The notes under the pieces were generated by a model. It worked only from the letters and a program-made list of their open reading frames with translations, did no database searches and was not told where the DNA came from. Of a stretch of 64,000 nucleotides of DNA, positions 45,226 to 54,053 are shown piece after piece (within the stretch, counting starts at the first letter, position 1; each line of letters opens with the position of its first letter). A program made the translations under genes and the position numbers. Source of the DNA: JAWKIJ01 sp041394325 (GTDB lineage Bacteria > Actinomycetota > Acidimicrobiia > Acidimicrobiales > Microtrichaceae); NCBI GenBank assembly GCA_041394325.1, contig JAWKIJ010000001.1, forward strand, positions 620,001 to 684,000, in the 5' to 3' direction.

Positions 45226-46386
45226 TCAGCCGGCGCGGAGAGCGGAGCGGATCTGGTCGAGCAGGTCGTTCTCACGAGGGTGGTAGATGGTGCGCACTCC
45301 GGTTGCCTGCTCGTGACGCCGCGCGATCCAGCGCATCACCTCATGGCAGTCCTCGGCGGTGCGCACCTTGGTCATCCCTCCTACCTCGCATGCCGGGTGG
45401 TCCTTGTCGAGGGAGATCGCTACCGGCACGACGTAGTCGCAGGCTCGCATCAACGCGATGGTCCCGTTGTAGAGCGGCTGGAGGTGCAGGCTCGGCTCCT
45501 CCGGCGGCGGGTCGCCACGCCGTTGACGCCATGCCGTGCGCACGCGTCGGGTCAGGTTCTCCGCGAGGGAGATGTCCTGGGAGCCGCTGGCCGCCATGGC
45601 CAGCAGTTGCCCACCTCCCGCCAACACCGCCTCGAGCCGATCCCTCATGACGATGTTGTTCGCCCGCACGAGATCACCGTCCAGGCGTGCCCTTCGACGG
45701 CTGGCTGTCTGGGGCACCGAGTAGAAGGTCCGGCACATCGCCTGGAGCACCTGTGTGGTCGGCACGGTGAACACCTGCGTCGCCGCCACCATCCGGCTGA
45801 GCAGCAGGTTCATCCGCTGGGACAGCGCGTCGAGATCGGTTCGCTCTCCGAGCACGCCGAAGGTCCGTCCGTCGTCGCACATCGCCAACACCAGCGCGGC
45901 GAGCACCAGCGCGATGTCGTGGAGTTGGCCGTGGTTGGTCACGAGCGCCACGTTGAGACCCTCGTCGAACAGGGCGTGGAACAGGTTGGTCAACAGGTGG
46001 TCGTTGCGCTGGTCGTTGAACGGTTCGAGCAGCACCCGGTCGAAGTCCGGGTTGGCGGCGTGGCAGTACAACCGCATCGTGTCGGTGCCGGACGGATCCG
46101 GCTCGAGCGTCACACACGACGGTGAGTGATATTGCGCCGTCGGCGAGTACGGCATGGGCTGCAACAGCATCCCTGGACCCGCCCGCAACAACGAGCTGAT
46201 GCTCCGGTGATAGGCGAGGGGGTCGGCCTCACGGAGGGTCCGCTCCGCCCATTCGATCTCCGTCTCGGGGTCGGCGGGAAGTGCCGTCTCGGCGACACCC
46301 CGGTACTCCTCCTCTCCCACGTGGTCGAACGTCGACGATGCGTCGTCTCCCGGCGTGCCGAGGGCACCCTCCTCCTCCTTCTCCAC
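45226..46386 (-). CDS. Putative acyltransferase (HX4D, glycerophosphate acyltransferase-like)
   Basis: A 386-residue protein. An acidic N-terminus is followed by a domain with VALVTNHGQLHDIALVLAAL, which fits the HX4D acyltransferase motif (His-x4-Asp in NHGQLHD). LEAVLAGGGQLLAMAASGSQD resembles the later glycine-rich acyl-acceptor block. There are no clear transmembrane helices. It might acylate glycerol phosphate or another lipid precursor, but similarity to known families is distant. The GTG at 46386 lies 7 nt after TACGCT, and the longer frame lacks support. It is divergent from an SDR gene. Confidence 0.6.
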   Translation of the reverse strand: MEKEEEGALGTPGDDASSTFDHVGEEEYRGVAETALPADPETEIEWAERTLREADPLAYHRSISSLLRAGPGMLLQPMPYSPTAQYHSPSCVTLEPDPSGTDTMRLYCHAANPDFDRVLLEPFNDQRNDHLLTNLFHALFDEGLNVALVTNHGQLHDIALVLAALVLAMCDDGRTFGVLGERTDLDALSQRMNLLLSRMVAATQVFTVPTTQVLQAMCRTFYSVPQTASRRRARLDGDLVRANNIVMRDRLEAVLAGGGQLLAMAASGSQDISLAENLTRRVRTAWRQRRGDPPPEEPSLHLQPLYNGTIALMRACDYVVPVAISLDKDHPACEVGGMTKVRTAEDCHEVMRWIARRHEQATGVRTIYHPRENDLLDQIRSALRAG

Positions 46387-46393
46387 CCCTGGG

Positions 46394-46399
46394 AGCGTA
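46394..46399 (-). promoter_or_regulatory. -10 hexamer TACGCT, leaderless start
   Basis: TACGCT-CCCAGGG-GTG supports the acyltransferase-like start at 46386. Confidence 0.45.
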
Positions 46400-46437
46400 G
46401 GGGCGCATTGCAGGGTCCGACGCCCCTCGACCCCCGC

Positions 46438-46443
46438 TAGGTT
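46438..46443 (+). promoter_or_regulatory. -10 hexamer TAGGTT of the SDR gene
   Basis: TAGGTT is followed by a short leader with GAAGGGAG before the ATG at 46491, so this gene is leadered. Confidence 0.4.
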
Positions 46444-46490
46444 TCGACGGTCGCGGGAGCGCGCTGTTCCCCGATCGAAGGGAGTCGACG

Positions 46491-47378
46491 ATGGCGTCGG
46501 AGACGACGGAACGAGAGGTCGTTGCCATGGCAACGGACCTGCGCGGTGCCCACGCACTCGTCACCGGCGGTGGTAGCGGTATCGGGCTGGCCTCGGCGAC
46601 CGTCCTCGCCGCCGACGGCGCTGTCGTCACGCTCATGGGCCGGACCGCCGACCGTCTCGAACACGCCGCCGAGACGATCCGGGGCTCGGTCGTCGACGCG
46701 GAGGTCCGCACGATCGTCGGCGACGTCACCGATGAGGACGACGTTCGGGCTGCGGTCGAGGCGGCCCGCTCGCCGACCGGTGGCCTCGACTGCTGTGTGG
46801 CAGCGGCAGGTGACGGAACGCTCGGACCGGTGATCGCGACCTCGCTCGACGAGTGGAACCGGATCGTCTCCGTGTCGTTGACCGGCACCTTCCTCACGAT
46901 CAAGCACGCGGCGAGCGCCATGGCCACGTCGGGTGGGGGGTCGATCGTCGCCGTGTCGTCCGTGGCCTCGCATGTGACACACCGCTACATGGCCCCGTAC
47001 TGCGCCGCCAAGGCCGGGGTGGACATGCTGGTTCGTACGGCTGCGGACGAGCTCGGTCAGGTCGGAGTCCGGGTGAACGCGGTCAATCCCGGCATCATCC
47101 GGACCGACCTGGTCGCGATGATCCATCCCGACGACTCGACGGGCAGGAGCTACCTCGAGAACATGCCACTCCGCCGCTTCGGCGAAGTCGACGACGTCGC
47201 TCCGGCCATCCGCTTCCTGTGCGGACCCGGGTCGTCGTTCGTGACCGGGGCGACGCTGCCGGTCGACGGCGGCCACTCCCTGCGTCGAGGTCCGGACTAC
47301 CACGAGATCGCGGTCGCGCTCTACGGCGCCGCCGCGGACGGTGTCCCGCCCGAACCGGTCCAAGCACCACCCGCCTGA
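46491..47378 (+). CDS. Short-chain dehydrogenase/reductase
   Basis: A 295-residue classical SDR. The cofactor motif is TGGGSGIGLASATVL, NAG is represented by AAAGDGT, the catalytic serine is in IVAVSSVASHV, and Tyr-x3-Lys is in YCAAKAGVDML. NAVNPGIIRTDL and DGGHSLRRG close the fold. The Arg in LMGRTADR after strand 2 suggests NADP preference. Substrate is unknown; actinobacteria use many such enzymes in lipid and steroid catabolism. GAAGGGAG is well placed before the ATG at 46491. It is divergently transcribed from the acyltransferase-like gene. Confidence 0.92.
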   Translation: MASETTEREVVAMATDLRGAHALVTGGGSGIGLASATVLAADGAVVTLMGRTADRLEHAAETIRGSVVDAEVRTIVGDVTDEDDVRAAVEAARSPTGGLDCCVAAAGDGTLGPVIATSLDEWNRIVSVSLTGTFLTIKHAASAMATSGGGSIVAVSSVASHVTHRYMAPYCAAKAGVDMLVRTAADELGQVGVRVNAVNPGIIRTDLVAMIHPDDSTGRSYLENMPLRRFGEVDDVAPAIRFLCGPGSSFVTGATLPVDGGHSLRRGPDYHEIAVALYGAAADGVPPEPVQAPPA

Positions 47379-47398
47379 AGCCGCCGGGGTCGCTCCTC

Positions 47399-48328
47399 CT
47401 ATCCGAGCTCACCGCCGTCGTCGGTGTTCGCCCCGCCGCCGAGACCGAGCGGATCGGTGAGGACCGATCGTTGATCGCCGGTCATGTCGAAGGCCCGAGC
47501 GAGTAGTCGTCCCTTCGGACGGCCCTTCTTCGGTGTCGACGAACGCTTCCGCGCCGGCGCCGGCCGGCCGCGGACAACCGGTGATCGGTCGCCTTCGGCC
47601 GGATCCGGGTCGGCCCGGTCGTCGTTGCGGGTCGGCGGCTCCGCCGGGTGGACCGTCTCGACGACCGGGGGCACGATCGGTTCCACCGTGACCTGGACCG
47701 CCTCGACGACCGGGGACACGGTCGGTTCGAGTGCAGGGGCCTTGCCCACCTCCTGCACGGGCCAGGGGGCCATCGGTGCGGTGGGTTGAGGAGGAAGGGA
47801 CTCGCCGGCCAACGGAGCCGGTCGCGACGGCGACACCACCTCGGGCTCGACCGGCGTTTCGACAGGAGCGGCGACGACCGACTCGGACGACTCCAAGACG
47901 GTCGACCCCACAGGTGGCTCCGCAGAAGGGGCGCCGGAGAAGTTCAGGGTGAGTCCACGCTCGGCGAACTGACCCCAGCCGCGAGCCGGCCGCGGCCGAC
48001 GTGACGAGGGTCGAGGGGCCGAGCCCGTCACCGACGCACTGGCGGCGTCAGCCTCGGCGACGCCCATCCCGCCCGCACCCACCAAGCGGGATTGCAACGT
48101 CCTGCGGTCGACGATTATCCATCCCCTCGGAGCACGCAGCCCTCGGGCGTGGAGCTCGCACAATGGCTGTCCCCCGGCGAGCGACGCGTCGAGGGGATCG
48201 AGGAAGACCTGACAGGCGGACGCGTCGTAGCTGATCGACACCGACGAGATGCCGGGGCACCCCGGACGCCGACAGCTCGCGGTCGATCGACTCCAGGCCG
48301 CCAGGCGGGATCGCTCAACCGGTGACAC
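47399..48328 (-). CDS. DUF3499-type actinobacterial protein with long Pro/Glu-rich extension
   Basis: A 309-residue protein. Residues about 18-75 contain two CxxxxC/CxxH-like elements (SCRRPGC and PLCELHARGLRAPRGWIIVD) typical of the short DUF3499 family, suggesting a metal-binding zinc-ribbon-like module. The remainder, unlike the usual short protein, is a disordered Pro/Glu/Val-rich region (PVVEAVQVTVEPIVPPVVE) with a basic patch (ARKRSSTPKKGRPKGR). The GTG at 48328 overlaps the end of the upstream SDR-like gene by 14 nt, implying coupling. Function is unknown. Confidence 0.7.
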   Translation of the reverse strand: MSPVERSRLAAWSRSTASCRRPGCPGISSVSISYDASACQVFLDPLDASLAGGQPLCELHARGLRAPRGWIIVDRRTLQSRLVGAGGMGVAEADAASASVTGSAPRPSSRRPRPARGWGQFAERGLTLNFSGAPSAEPPVGSTVLESSESVVAAPVETPVEPEVVSPSRPAPLAGESLPPQPTAPMAPWPVQEVGKAPALEPTVSPVVEAVQVTVEPIVPPVVETVHPAEPPTRNDDRADPDPAEGDRSPVVRGRPAPARKRSSTPKKGRPKGRLLARAFDMTGDQRSVLTDPLGLGGGANTDDGGELG

Positions 48329-49232
48329 GTTCGCCCGAGTGATCGGGGCGGGGCCGAACCCGGAGGTCGGTCACGTCGATCCGTTCGGCGAGACGAACGG
48401 CCTCCAATACGCAGTCGGCGAGCTGCTCTGCGACCATGACCGCGGCGCCCTTCTCCGCCGTGGGCCCGCGATGGATCGACGTGACGCGTACACCGTCGGA
48501 CTCGGCCTCGCTCCGCAGGGCATCCGCCAGGGCTTCGACGGCCCGCCCCGCGATGTTGAACTGGCCGAGATCGCCCCCGGACGCGTCGTGGCGTGCGCCG
48601 TTGACGAACACCACGTGGCCCCGGGCGGCACGAAGCGGCTCCAAGAGACGCTGGGACAACACGTATCGTCCGCGCACGTTGACGAGGTACTGCTCGTCGA
48701 GATCGCCCACCGACCCGTGCTCGATCCCGCCGGGCACCTGCACCGTCTCGGTGTGCACCAGGAGATCGACCGGACGGTCGATCCGCTCGAGGAAGTCGAC
48801 CACCTCGCCGATCTCCACCACGCTGCCGACGTCGCACTGCATGAAGAGGATGCGGGCGTCGCTCCCGGCCAGCTCGACGGTCTCACGCAATGATGCGACG
48901 TCGCGCCCGAGCACGCATACCCGGGCGCCAGCGGCGGCCAGCTCGACGGCAACCGAACGCCCCGGCTCGGTTCCACCGCCGGTGACGACGGCGAACCGTC
49001 CCGTCATCGAATCGGCGGCGAGCACGCGCGGCCGCACCGTTTCGGCGGGCTCGGTCGGCGCAGCGGCGGGGGGCTCCGACGCGGTCACGTCGGGTGGTGG
49101 TATCCGCAGGTCGATCACCACGCCGTCGGTGTGTCGACGCCGAGCGGACGGCGCAACCTCATCGACGTCGATGACATCGCCGAACCCGGCGGTCGGGTCT
49201 GCCCCGGAGAGTTGGGTCTCGTCAAGTTGCAT
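48315..49232 (-). CDS. Divergent SDR-fold protein lacking the catalytic Tyr/Lys
   Basis: A 305-residue protein. Residues 1-75 form an acidic/Pro-rich extension. A Rossmann domain then starts with FAVVTGGGTEPGRSVAVEL, followed by CVLGRDVASLRETV, FMQCDVGSVVEIGEVV and VVFVNGARHDASGG. Where the catalytic YxxxK should be, the sequence reads FNIAGRA, so both Tyr and Lys are missing. It is therefore unlikely to be a normal dehydrogenase and may be a scaffold or regulator. The ATG at 49232, after GGTGGAG, is preferred over a GTG at 49244. It is coupled to the DUF3499-type gene. Confidence 0.75.
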   Translation of the reverse strand: MQLDETQLSGADPTAGFGDVIDVDEVAPSARRRHTDGVVIDLRIPPPDVTASEPPAAAPTEPAETVRPRVLAADSMTGRFAVVTGGGTEPGRSVAVELAAAGARVCVLGRDVASLRETVELAGSDARILFMQCDVGSVVEIGEVVDFLERIDRPVDLLVHTETVQVPGGIEHGSVGDLDEQYLVNVRGRYVLSQRLLEPLRAARGHVVFVNGARHDASGGDLGQFNIAGRAVEALADALRSEAESDGVRVTSIHRGPTAEKGAAVMVAEQLADCVLEAVRLAERIDVTDLRVRPRPDHSGERVTG

Positions 49233-49355
49233 CGTCGGCTCCACCGTTGTCCTGCCCTTCCCCCCGAGCCACGTTAAGGAGCCGACCTCTTCCCTTCAAG
49301 ACATAATGAAAGGCGGTGTCGGGCCACCAGATCCCTCCAATCGTCCGCCCCGCAA

Positions 49356-50042
49356 TCACTGGACCGTGGCGACCATCGGAAAGTGGTCACTGGCCCAGAG
49401 CTCGACCACGGTGGCCTCGAGCACGTCGAGCCCGCCCACGGCGATCCAGTCGATGTCGGCCGCCGGCGCCCACGTCGGGAACGTTGGGGGCACGGAGACG
49501 GTGGTGAGGCCGGCATCCGCGATCGCCGTGCCCACCTGGTCCCGACCCACGTTGAGATCACCCATCAGCAGGTGGGGTCCCGCCCGGGTCGACAGGCGGC
49601 CCAGGACCACGTCGAGCTGTTCCAGGGCGATCCAGCTCCGGTGGTGGAGGTGGGCGACCGCGACACTGATCGTCACCCCACCGACGTCGACGGCGGCCAT
49701 CAACGCGACCCGCTGTTCGGCACCGAACGACGGAAGACGAATCACCTCCACGGCCCTGGGCCGGGTCGCCGACAACAACGCGACCCCGTAACGGCCACCC
49801 GGACCGAGGTGCCGTGCGGGGGCGAACGTATCCACCAGTCCACACGCGCGGGCTGCCCAGCGAGCCTCGTCGAGGAACCAGCTTCGCCCCACGCGACGGT
49901 CGACCTCCTGCATCGCCAGGAGCTCGACGCCGAGGCCACGTACCGCCCGCCGCAACTCGAAGGGACGAACCGAGCGGTCCGGAGGTGCTCCATGACGGAT
50001 GTTGAAGGTGGCGATCCGCAATGGCCGCGCGAGTGTGGGCAC
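49356..50042 (-). CDS. Endonuclease/exonuclease/phosphatase family protein
   Basis: A 228-residue metal-dependent phosphodiesterase-fold protein. The motif order is classical: LRIATFNIRHG, ELLAMQEVDRRVG, HLLMGDLNVGRD, DIDWIAVGG and SDHFPMVATV. These supply the catalytic Asn, Glu, Asp and His. Substrate could be nucleic acid, phosphoinositide-like lipid or another phosphodiester. No signal peptide is evident. The GTG at 50042 lies 6 nt after TACAAC and begins just before the first strand; the longer frame to 50123 adds a Gly/Arg-rich segment and is rejected. It is downstream of the nitronate monooxygenase gene. Confidence 0.88.
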   Translation of the reverse strand: MPTLARPLRIATFNIRHGAPPDRSVRPFELRRAVRGLGVELLAMQEVDRRVGRSWFLDEARWAARACGLVDTFAPARHLGPGGRYGVALLSATRPRAVEVIRLPSFGAEQRVALMAAVDVGGVTISVAVAHLHHRSWIALEQLDVVLGRLSTRAGPHLLMGDLNVGRDQVGTAIADAGLTTVSVPPTFPTWAPAADIDWIAVGGLDVLEATVVELWASDHFPMVATVQ

Positions 50043-50123
50043 GCCCCGGTTGTAGCCGACGCGACGAATGGAACGCAGCAGCCCGGTGCCGCGGCCGCCG
50101 GAAGGGGGCGAAGCCCCCGACAC

Positions 50124-51242
50124 CTACTCCCCGAGCGACGTGGACAGGCGGGCGCTTGCGTCGATGTAGTCCTCGATCATCTCGAAGACCACGTCCTTGG
50201 TCCGGCGCACTCGGTTGAGCTGGCCGACGACCTGACCCACGGGGTTGAACTGCACGTCACGGGCCTGCTCCGGATAGTGATGGCCTCGGGCGACGGCCTC
50301 ACCGGTGACCATGAACTGCAGGGGCATTCCGAGCGGCTTGGGGTTGTCGGGGTTCTCCCACGCCTCGGTCCAGTCATTGCGCAGCATGCGACACGGCTTC
50401 CCCGTGAAGCTCCGCGACCGAACGGTGTCTCGAGAGGTTGCCGCGAGGTACTGCTGCATCTGAGCAGGTGGCACGTCGGCCTCCTCGACGGTGAGCCACA
50501 ACGATCCGGTCCACACACCGGCAGCCCCCATGGCCATCGCGGCGGCCATCTGGCGGCCCGAGCCGATCCCCCCGGCCGCCAGCATGGGGGTGGGGGCGAT
50601 GGCGTCGACGACCTGGGGCCACAAGACGATCGAACCGACGTCACCGGTGTGTCCACCACCCTCGCCACCTTGCGCGATCACGATGTCGAGGCCGGCCTCC
50701 TTGTGAGCCAGCGCCTGTTTCACCGAACCACACAACGCGGCGACGAGTCGGCCCGTGGACTGGATCTCGGTGACGATCTCGGCGGGCGGCGTTCCCAGTG
50801 CGTTGGCGATGAGCTTCACCTTCGGGTGCGACAGCGCCACCTCCACCTGCGGACCGGCGGTCGCCTCGGTCCAGCCCAGCAACTCGGGCGCCTTCTGGTC
50901 GTCGGGGAGCTCGGGCACCCCGTGGTCGGCGAGGAGCTTGCGAACGAAGGCACGGTGACCGTCGGGGATCATCTCGCGAAGCTCGTCCTCCAGTTTCGAG
51001 GCATCGGTCTCACCCATGCCCTCGTACTTCATCGGGATCACGATGTCGACGCCGTAGGGACGGTCACCGACGTGCTCGTCGATCCACGCGAGCTCCGTCT
51101 CGAGTTGCTCGGGGCTGAACCCGACCGCGCCCAGCACGCCGAGCCCACCGGCGTTGGAGACCGCCGCGACCACGTCGCGGCAATGGGTGAAGGCGAAGAT
51201 CGGAAACTCGATCCCCAGTCGCTCACACAACTCGTTGTTCAT
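50124..51242 (-). CDS. Nitronate monooxygenase family flavoprotein
   Basis: A 372-residue TIM-barrel FMN enzyme (2-nitropropane dioxygenase family). IEFPIFAFTHCRDVVAAVSNAGGLGVLG begins the barrel, IAQGGEGGGHTGDVG is the FMN-phosphate loop with a catalytic-type His, and MLAAGGIGSGRQMAAAMAMGAAGVWTGS completes it. Such enzymes detoxify nitronates or act as enoyl reductase-like proteins. GGAGGG precedes the ATG at 51242; a longer open frame upstream is not protein-like. It is divergent from the RNB ribonuclease gene. Confidence 0.92.
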   Translation of the reverse strand: MNNELCERLGIEFPIFAFTHCRDVVAAVSNAGGLGVLGAVGFSPEQLETELAWIDEHVGDRPYGVDIVIPMKYEGMGETDASKLEDELREMIPDGHRAFVRKLLADHGVPELPDDQKAPELLGWTEATAGPQVEVALSHPKVKLIANALGTPPAEIVTEIQSTGRLVAALCGSVKQALAHKEAGLDIVIAQGGEGGGHTGDVGSIVLWPQVVDAIAPTPMLAAGGIGSGRQMAAAMAMGAAGVWTGSLWLTVEEADVPPAQMQQYLAATSRDTVRSRSFTGKPCRMLRNDWTEAWENPDNPKPLGMPLQFMVTGEAVARGHHYPEQARDVQFNPVGQVVGQLNRVRRTKDVVFEMIEDYIDASARLSTSLGE

Positions 51243-51376
51243 TCGAAATCCCTCCGGAGTCGATTGCTCGGCTCGACGACCGGACCCCTCGACGGCCGTC
51301 CGGCCCCGTTTGCTAGCAGAAAACTGGAACACGTTCTCATTGCGCCCGCCGCGCGGCGGCCACACAACCCCACCGG

Positions 51377-51382
51377 TAGGCT
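51377..51382 (+). promoter_or_regulatory. -10 hexamer TAGGCT, leaderless start
   Basis: TAGGCT-GTCCGCCCG-ATG leads into the RNB ribonuclease-ornithine decarboxylase operon. Confidence 0.5.
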
Positions 51383-51391
51383 GTCCGCCCG

Positions 51392-52834
51392 ATGCCGCTG
51401 GTCCGCCATCACCTCGCGGAGGAGCTGACGGCGGGTTTCGAGCGAATCCGCGCGAAGCTCGACGTGGCCGAGTCCTTCCCCGACGACGTCGACGCGTTGG
51501 CGACCCTCCGTGCGTCGGTCGGCGGGTGCGGGTCCGAGCCGCCTGGCGACGACCCCGAGCGGATCGACCGCACCGACGTCGAACTGTTCTCTCTCGATCC
51601 CGAGGGCAGTCGGGACCTCGACCAGGCACTGCACCTCGAACGCAACGGGAGTGGCTACCGCTTCCACTACGCGATCGCCGACGTCGCCGCGTGGGTGCGC
51701 GCGGGCGACGCGATCGACCTCGAGGCGCGCCGGCGGACCACCACCGTGTACTGCCCGGATCGGCGAATCCCCCTGCATCCACCGGTGTTGAGCGAGGGAG
51801 CGGCGAGCCTGCTCGCCGACGGCGCAAGACCGGCTCTCCTGTGGACGATCGACCTCGACCAACGGGGCACAACCGCCGACGCGACCGTCGAGCACGCGGT
51901 GGTGCGCAACCGCGCCGCCCGCTCCTATCGGGATGCTCAGGCAGCGATCGACGCGGGACACGACGACGATCAGCTCCGTCTCCTCGAGGAGGTCGGCATG
52001 CTTCGCTCCGAGATCGAAGTGTCCCGCGGGGGTGTCAGCCTCAACCTCCCCGAGCAGACGGTCCGCAGGGTGGGTGACGGGTACGAACTGCGCTACGACG
52101 ACGCGATGGCGGTGGAGGGCTGGAACGCCCAACTCTCGTTGTGCTGCGGAATGGCCGCGGCGGAGCTCATGCTCCACAACGGAGTGGGGATCCTCCGGAC
52201 CCTCCCTCCCGCGGGGAGCGACACGATCGAGCAGCTCCGGCGCCACTCCGACGCCCTGGGCGTCGCATGGCCAACCACGATGGACTACCCCACCTGGGTT
52301 CGGAGCCTCGACACGTCCACACCCCAGGGCGCGGCACTGGTCCAGCTGGCCACCACCACGTTGCGTGGCGCCGGCTACCTCGCGTTCGACGGCACCATCG
52401 GGGTCGAGCATCGTCACGCGGCCATCGCGGCGGACTACTCGCACGTGACCGCTCCGTTGCGCCGGCTCGTGGATCGCTTCGCCGGCGAGTGTTGTGTGGC
52501 GGCGGCCGAACGACGACGCCCCGCGGATTGGGCGCTCGCCGCGCTCGACTCCCTCCCCGGCGAGATGGAGGCGGGAGGACGCCGGGCGCAACAGGTCGAA
52601 CGAGCGGTGATCGACCTTGCCGAGGCGGCGGTGCTGTCGGGTCGGGTGGGCGAGTACTTCGACGCGGTCGTCACCGCCAACGCGAAGGGGCGCCCGTCGA
52701 GCACCGTCCAGATCGAAGACCCTGCGGTCGTCGCCACCCTCGACGAGGTGGCACCCATCGGTTCGACCGTCAAGGTCCGCCTGGCCCAGGCCGACATCGC
52801 CACCTCCACCGTGCGCTTCGAAGCCGCCCGATGA
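51392..52834 (+). CDS. RNB-domain ribonuclease (RNase II/R family, minimal)
   Basis: A 480-residue 3'-5' exoribonuclease of the RNB type. The catalytic acidic cluster is in FSLDPEGSRDLDQALHL, followed by FHYAIADVAAWV, RIPLHPPVLSEGAASL, an arginine-containing late motif (SHVTAPLRRLVDRF) and a small beta-barrel-like C-terminus. It is much shorter than RNase R and has no recognisable cold-shock domains, a form common in actinobacteria. The start is an ATG directly behind a leaderless promoter. The stop overlaps the ATG of the decarboxylase gene (ATGA), so the two proteins are co-translated. Confidence 0.9.
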   Translation: MPLVRHHLAEELTAGFERIRAKLDVAESFPDDVDALATLRASVGGCGSEPPGDDPERIDRTDVELFSLDPEGSRDLDQALHLERNGSGYRFHYAIADVAAWVRAGDAIDLEARRRTTTVYCPDRRIPLHPPVLSEGAASLLADGARPALLWTIDLDQRGTTADATVEHAVVRNRAARSYRDAQAAIDAGHDDDQLRLLEEVGMLRSEIEVSRGGVSLNLPEQTVRRVGDGYELRYDDAMAVEGWNAQLSLCCGMAAAELMLHNGVGILRTLPPAGSDTIEQLRRHSDALGVAWPTTMDYPTWVRSLDTSTPQGAALVQLATTTLRGAGYLAFDGTIGVEHRHAAIAADYSHVTAPLRRLVDRFAGECCVAAAERRRPADWALAALDSLPGEMEAGGRRAQQVERAVIDLAEAAVLSGRVGEYFDAVVTANAKGRPSSTVQIEDPAVVATLDEVAPIGSTVKVRLAQADIATSTVRFEAAR

Positions 52835-54033
52835 CCACCGAGCCGATCACTCCCCACTCGCGCCCCAAGGACGTCCCCATGCGCACTCATCCACCGCATT
52901 GGCCCGAACCAATCGGCGCGCTGGCCCGGCTCGACCGTGATGGCGGCCCGACCCCGGTGCTCGCCCTGGACATCTCCGCCATCCGGGAGCAGTACCACGC
53001 GCTGGTGAAGGCGATCCCCGACGCGCAGGTGTTCTATGCGATGAAGGCCAACCCTCACCCGGCGGTGTTGCGTGCACTCGTCGACGAAGGCTGCGGGATC
53101 GACGCCGCATCGCTCAACGAGATCCACGACGCCTTGAAGGCAGGTGTCGCCCCCGGCGACATCTCCTACGGGAATCCCGTGCGCCGAGCCTCCGACGTCG
53201 CCGCGGCGCACGATGAGGGCGTCTCCGTCTTCACCGTCGACGACGAGTCCGAACTCGACAAGGTGCTCCGTCACGCACCCGGGTCGTTGGTATCGGTTCG
53301 CGTCCTCACCGACGGCGACGGTGCCGCGTGGCCGTTGTCACGGAAGTTCGGCACCGACACGGCGTCCGCGACACGGCTGGTGCAACGTGCCCGCGACGCT
53401 GGTCATCCGATCGGGATGACCTTCCACGTGGGATCCCAACAGGCACTTCCCGACGCGTGGGACGACGCTCTCGCCGCCGTCGCCGCGGCGCTCGAGCCCG
53501 TCCACCTCGACCCGGGTGAGCGGATCTCGGTGAACCTCGGTGGCGGTCTTCCCGGCCGACTCGACGATCCGACCCCCGACCTCGCCGCCTACGCGGACAC
53601 CATCCACCGGGCGATCGACCGGCACCTCGATCGCGCCCTGGTCGACCTCGCGATCGAACCGGGCCGATTCCTCGTGTCCGACGCCGGCGTGATCGAGACG
53701 GAGGTGCTCGGAGTCGTCGACCGCCCGGGCCAACGCACGACCCGATGGGCGTTCCTCGACGTCGGCCTCTTCCAGGGTCTCTCCGAGGTGGGCACCGAAA
53801 CGATCCGCTACCCCATCACCTCCGATCGGGTGGGGCCCACGGTGCCGACGGTGCTCGCCGGACCGACCTGCGACAGCACCGACGTGCTCTACGAGCAGCG
53901 ACCGGTCGACCTGCCCGAATCGCTCAGGTCGGGCGATCGGTTGCGGCTCTACGGGACCGGCGCCTACACGGTGTCCTGCTCGACGGAGTTCAACGGCTTC
54001 GAGCCGCTGCGCGTCGTGACCACCGAGGAGTAG
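52831..54033 (+). CDS. PLP-dependent ornithine/diaminopimelate decarboxylase family enzyme
   Basis: A 400-residue fold-III decarboxylase. The PLP lysine is in VFYAMKANPHP, HVGSQQ is the His motif, VNLGGGLPGRLDD the phosphate loop, LAIEPGRFLVSDAG the Arg motif, and GPTCDSTDVL the active-site Cys-Asp. This last motif is characteristic of ornithine/lysine decarboxylases rather than LysA. The product would be putrescine or a related diamine. It overlaps the RNB gene by 4 nt. The start at 52831 is fixed by this overlap; an internal ATG (MRTHPPHWPEP) is an alternative. Confidence 0.9.
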   Translation: MTTEPITPHSRPKDVPMRTHPPHWPEPIGALARLDRDGGPTPVLALDISAIREQYHALVKAIPDAQVFYAMKANPHPAVLRALVDEGCGIDAASLNEIHDALKAGVAPGDISYGNPVRRASDVAAAHDEGVSVFTVDDESELDKVLRHAPGSLVSVRVLTDGDGAAWPLSRKFGTDTASATRLVQRARDAGHPIGMTFHVGSQQALPDAWDDALAAVAAALEPVHLDPGERISVNLGGGLPGRLDDPTPDLAAYADTIHRAIDRHLDRALVDLAIEPGRFLVSDAGVIETEVLGVVDRPGQRTTRWAFLDVGLFQGLSEVGTETIRYPITSDRVGPTVPTVLAGPTCDSTDVLYEQRPVDLPESLRSGDRLRLYGTGAYTVSCSTEFNGFEPLRVVTTEE

Positions 54034-54041
54034 TCCCCTAA

Positions 54042-54047
54042 TAGGGT
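54042..54047 (+). promoter_or_regulatory. -10 hexamer TAGGGT, leaderless start
   Basis: TAATAGGGT-CGGCCC-ATG lies immediately after the decarboxylase stop. Confidence 0.5.
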
Positions 54048-54053
54048 CGGCCC

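Noticed and set aside
49383..51428. 681-codon plus-strand frame antisense to the EEP and nitronate monooxygenase genes
   Set aside because: Both minus-strand genes show full catalytic motifs; this frame is a shadow.
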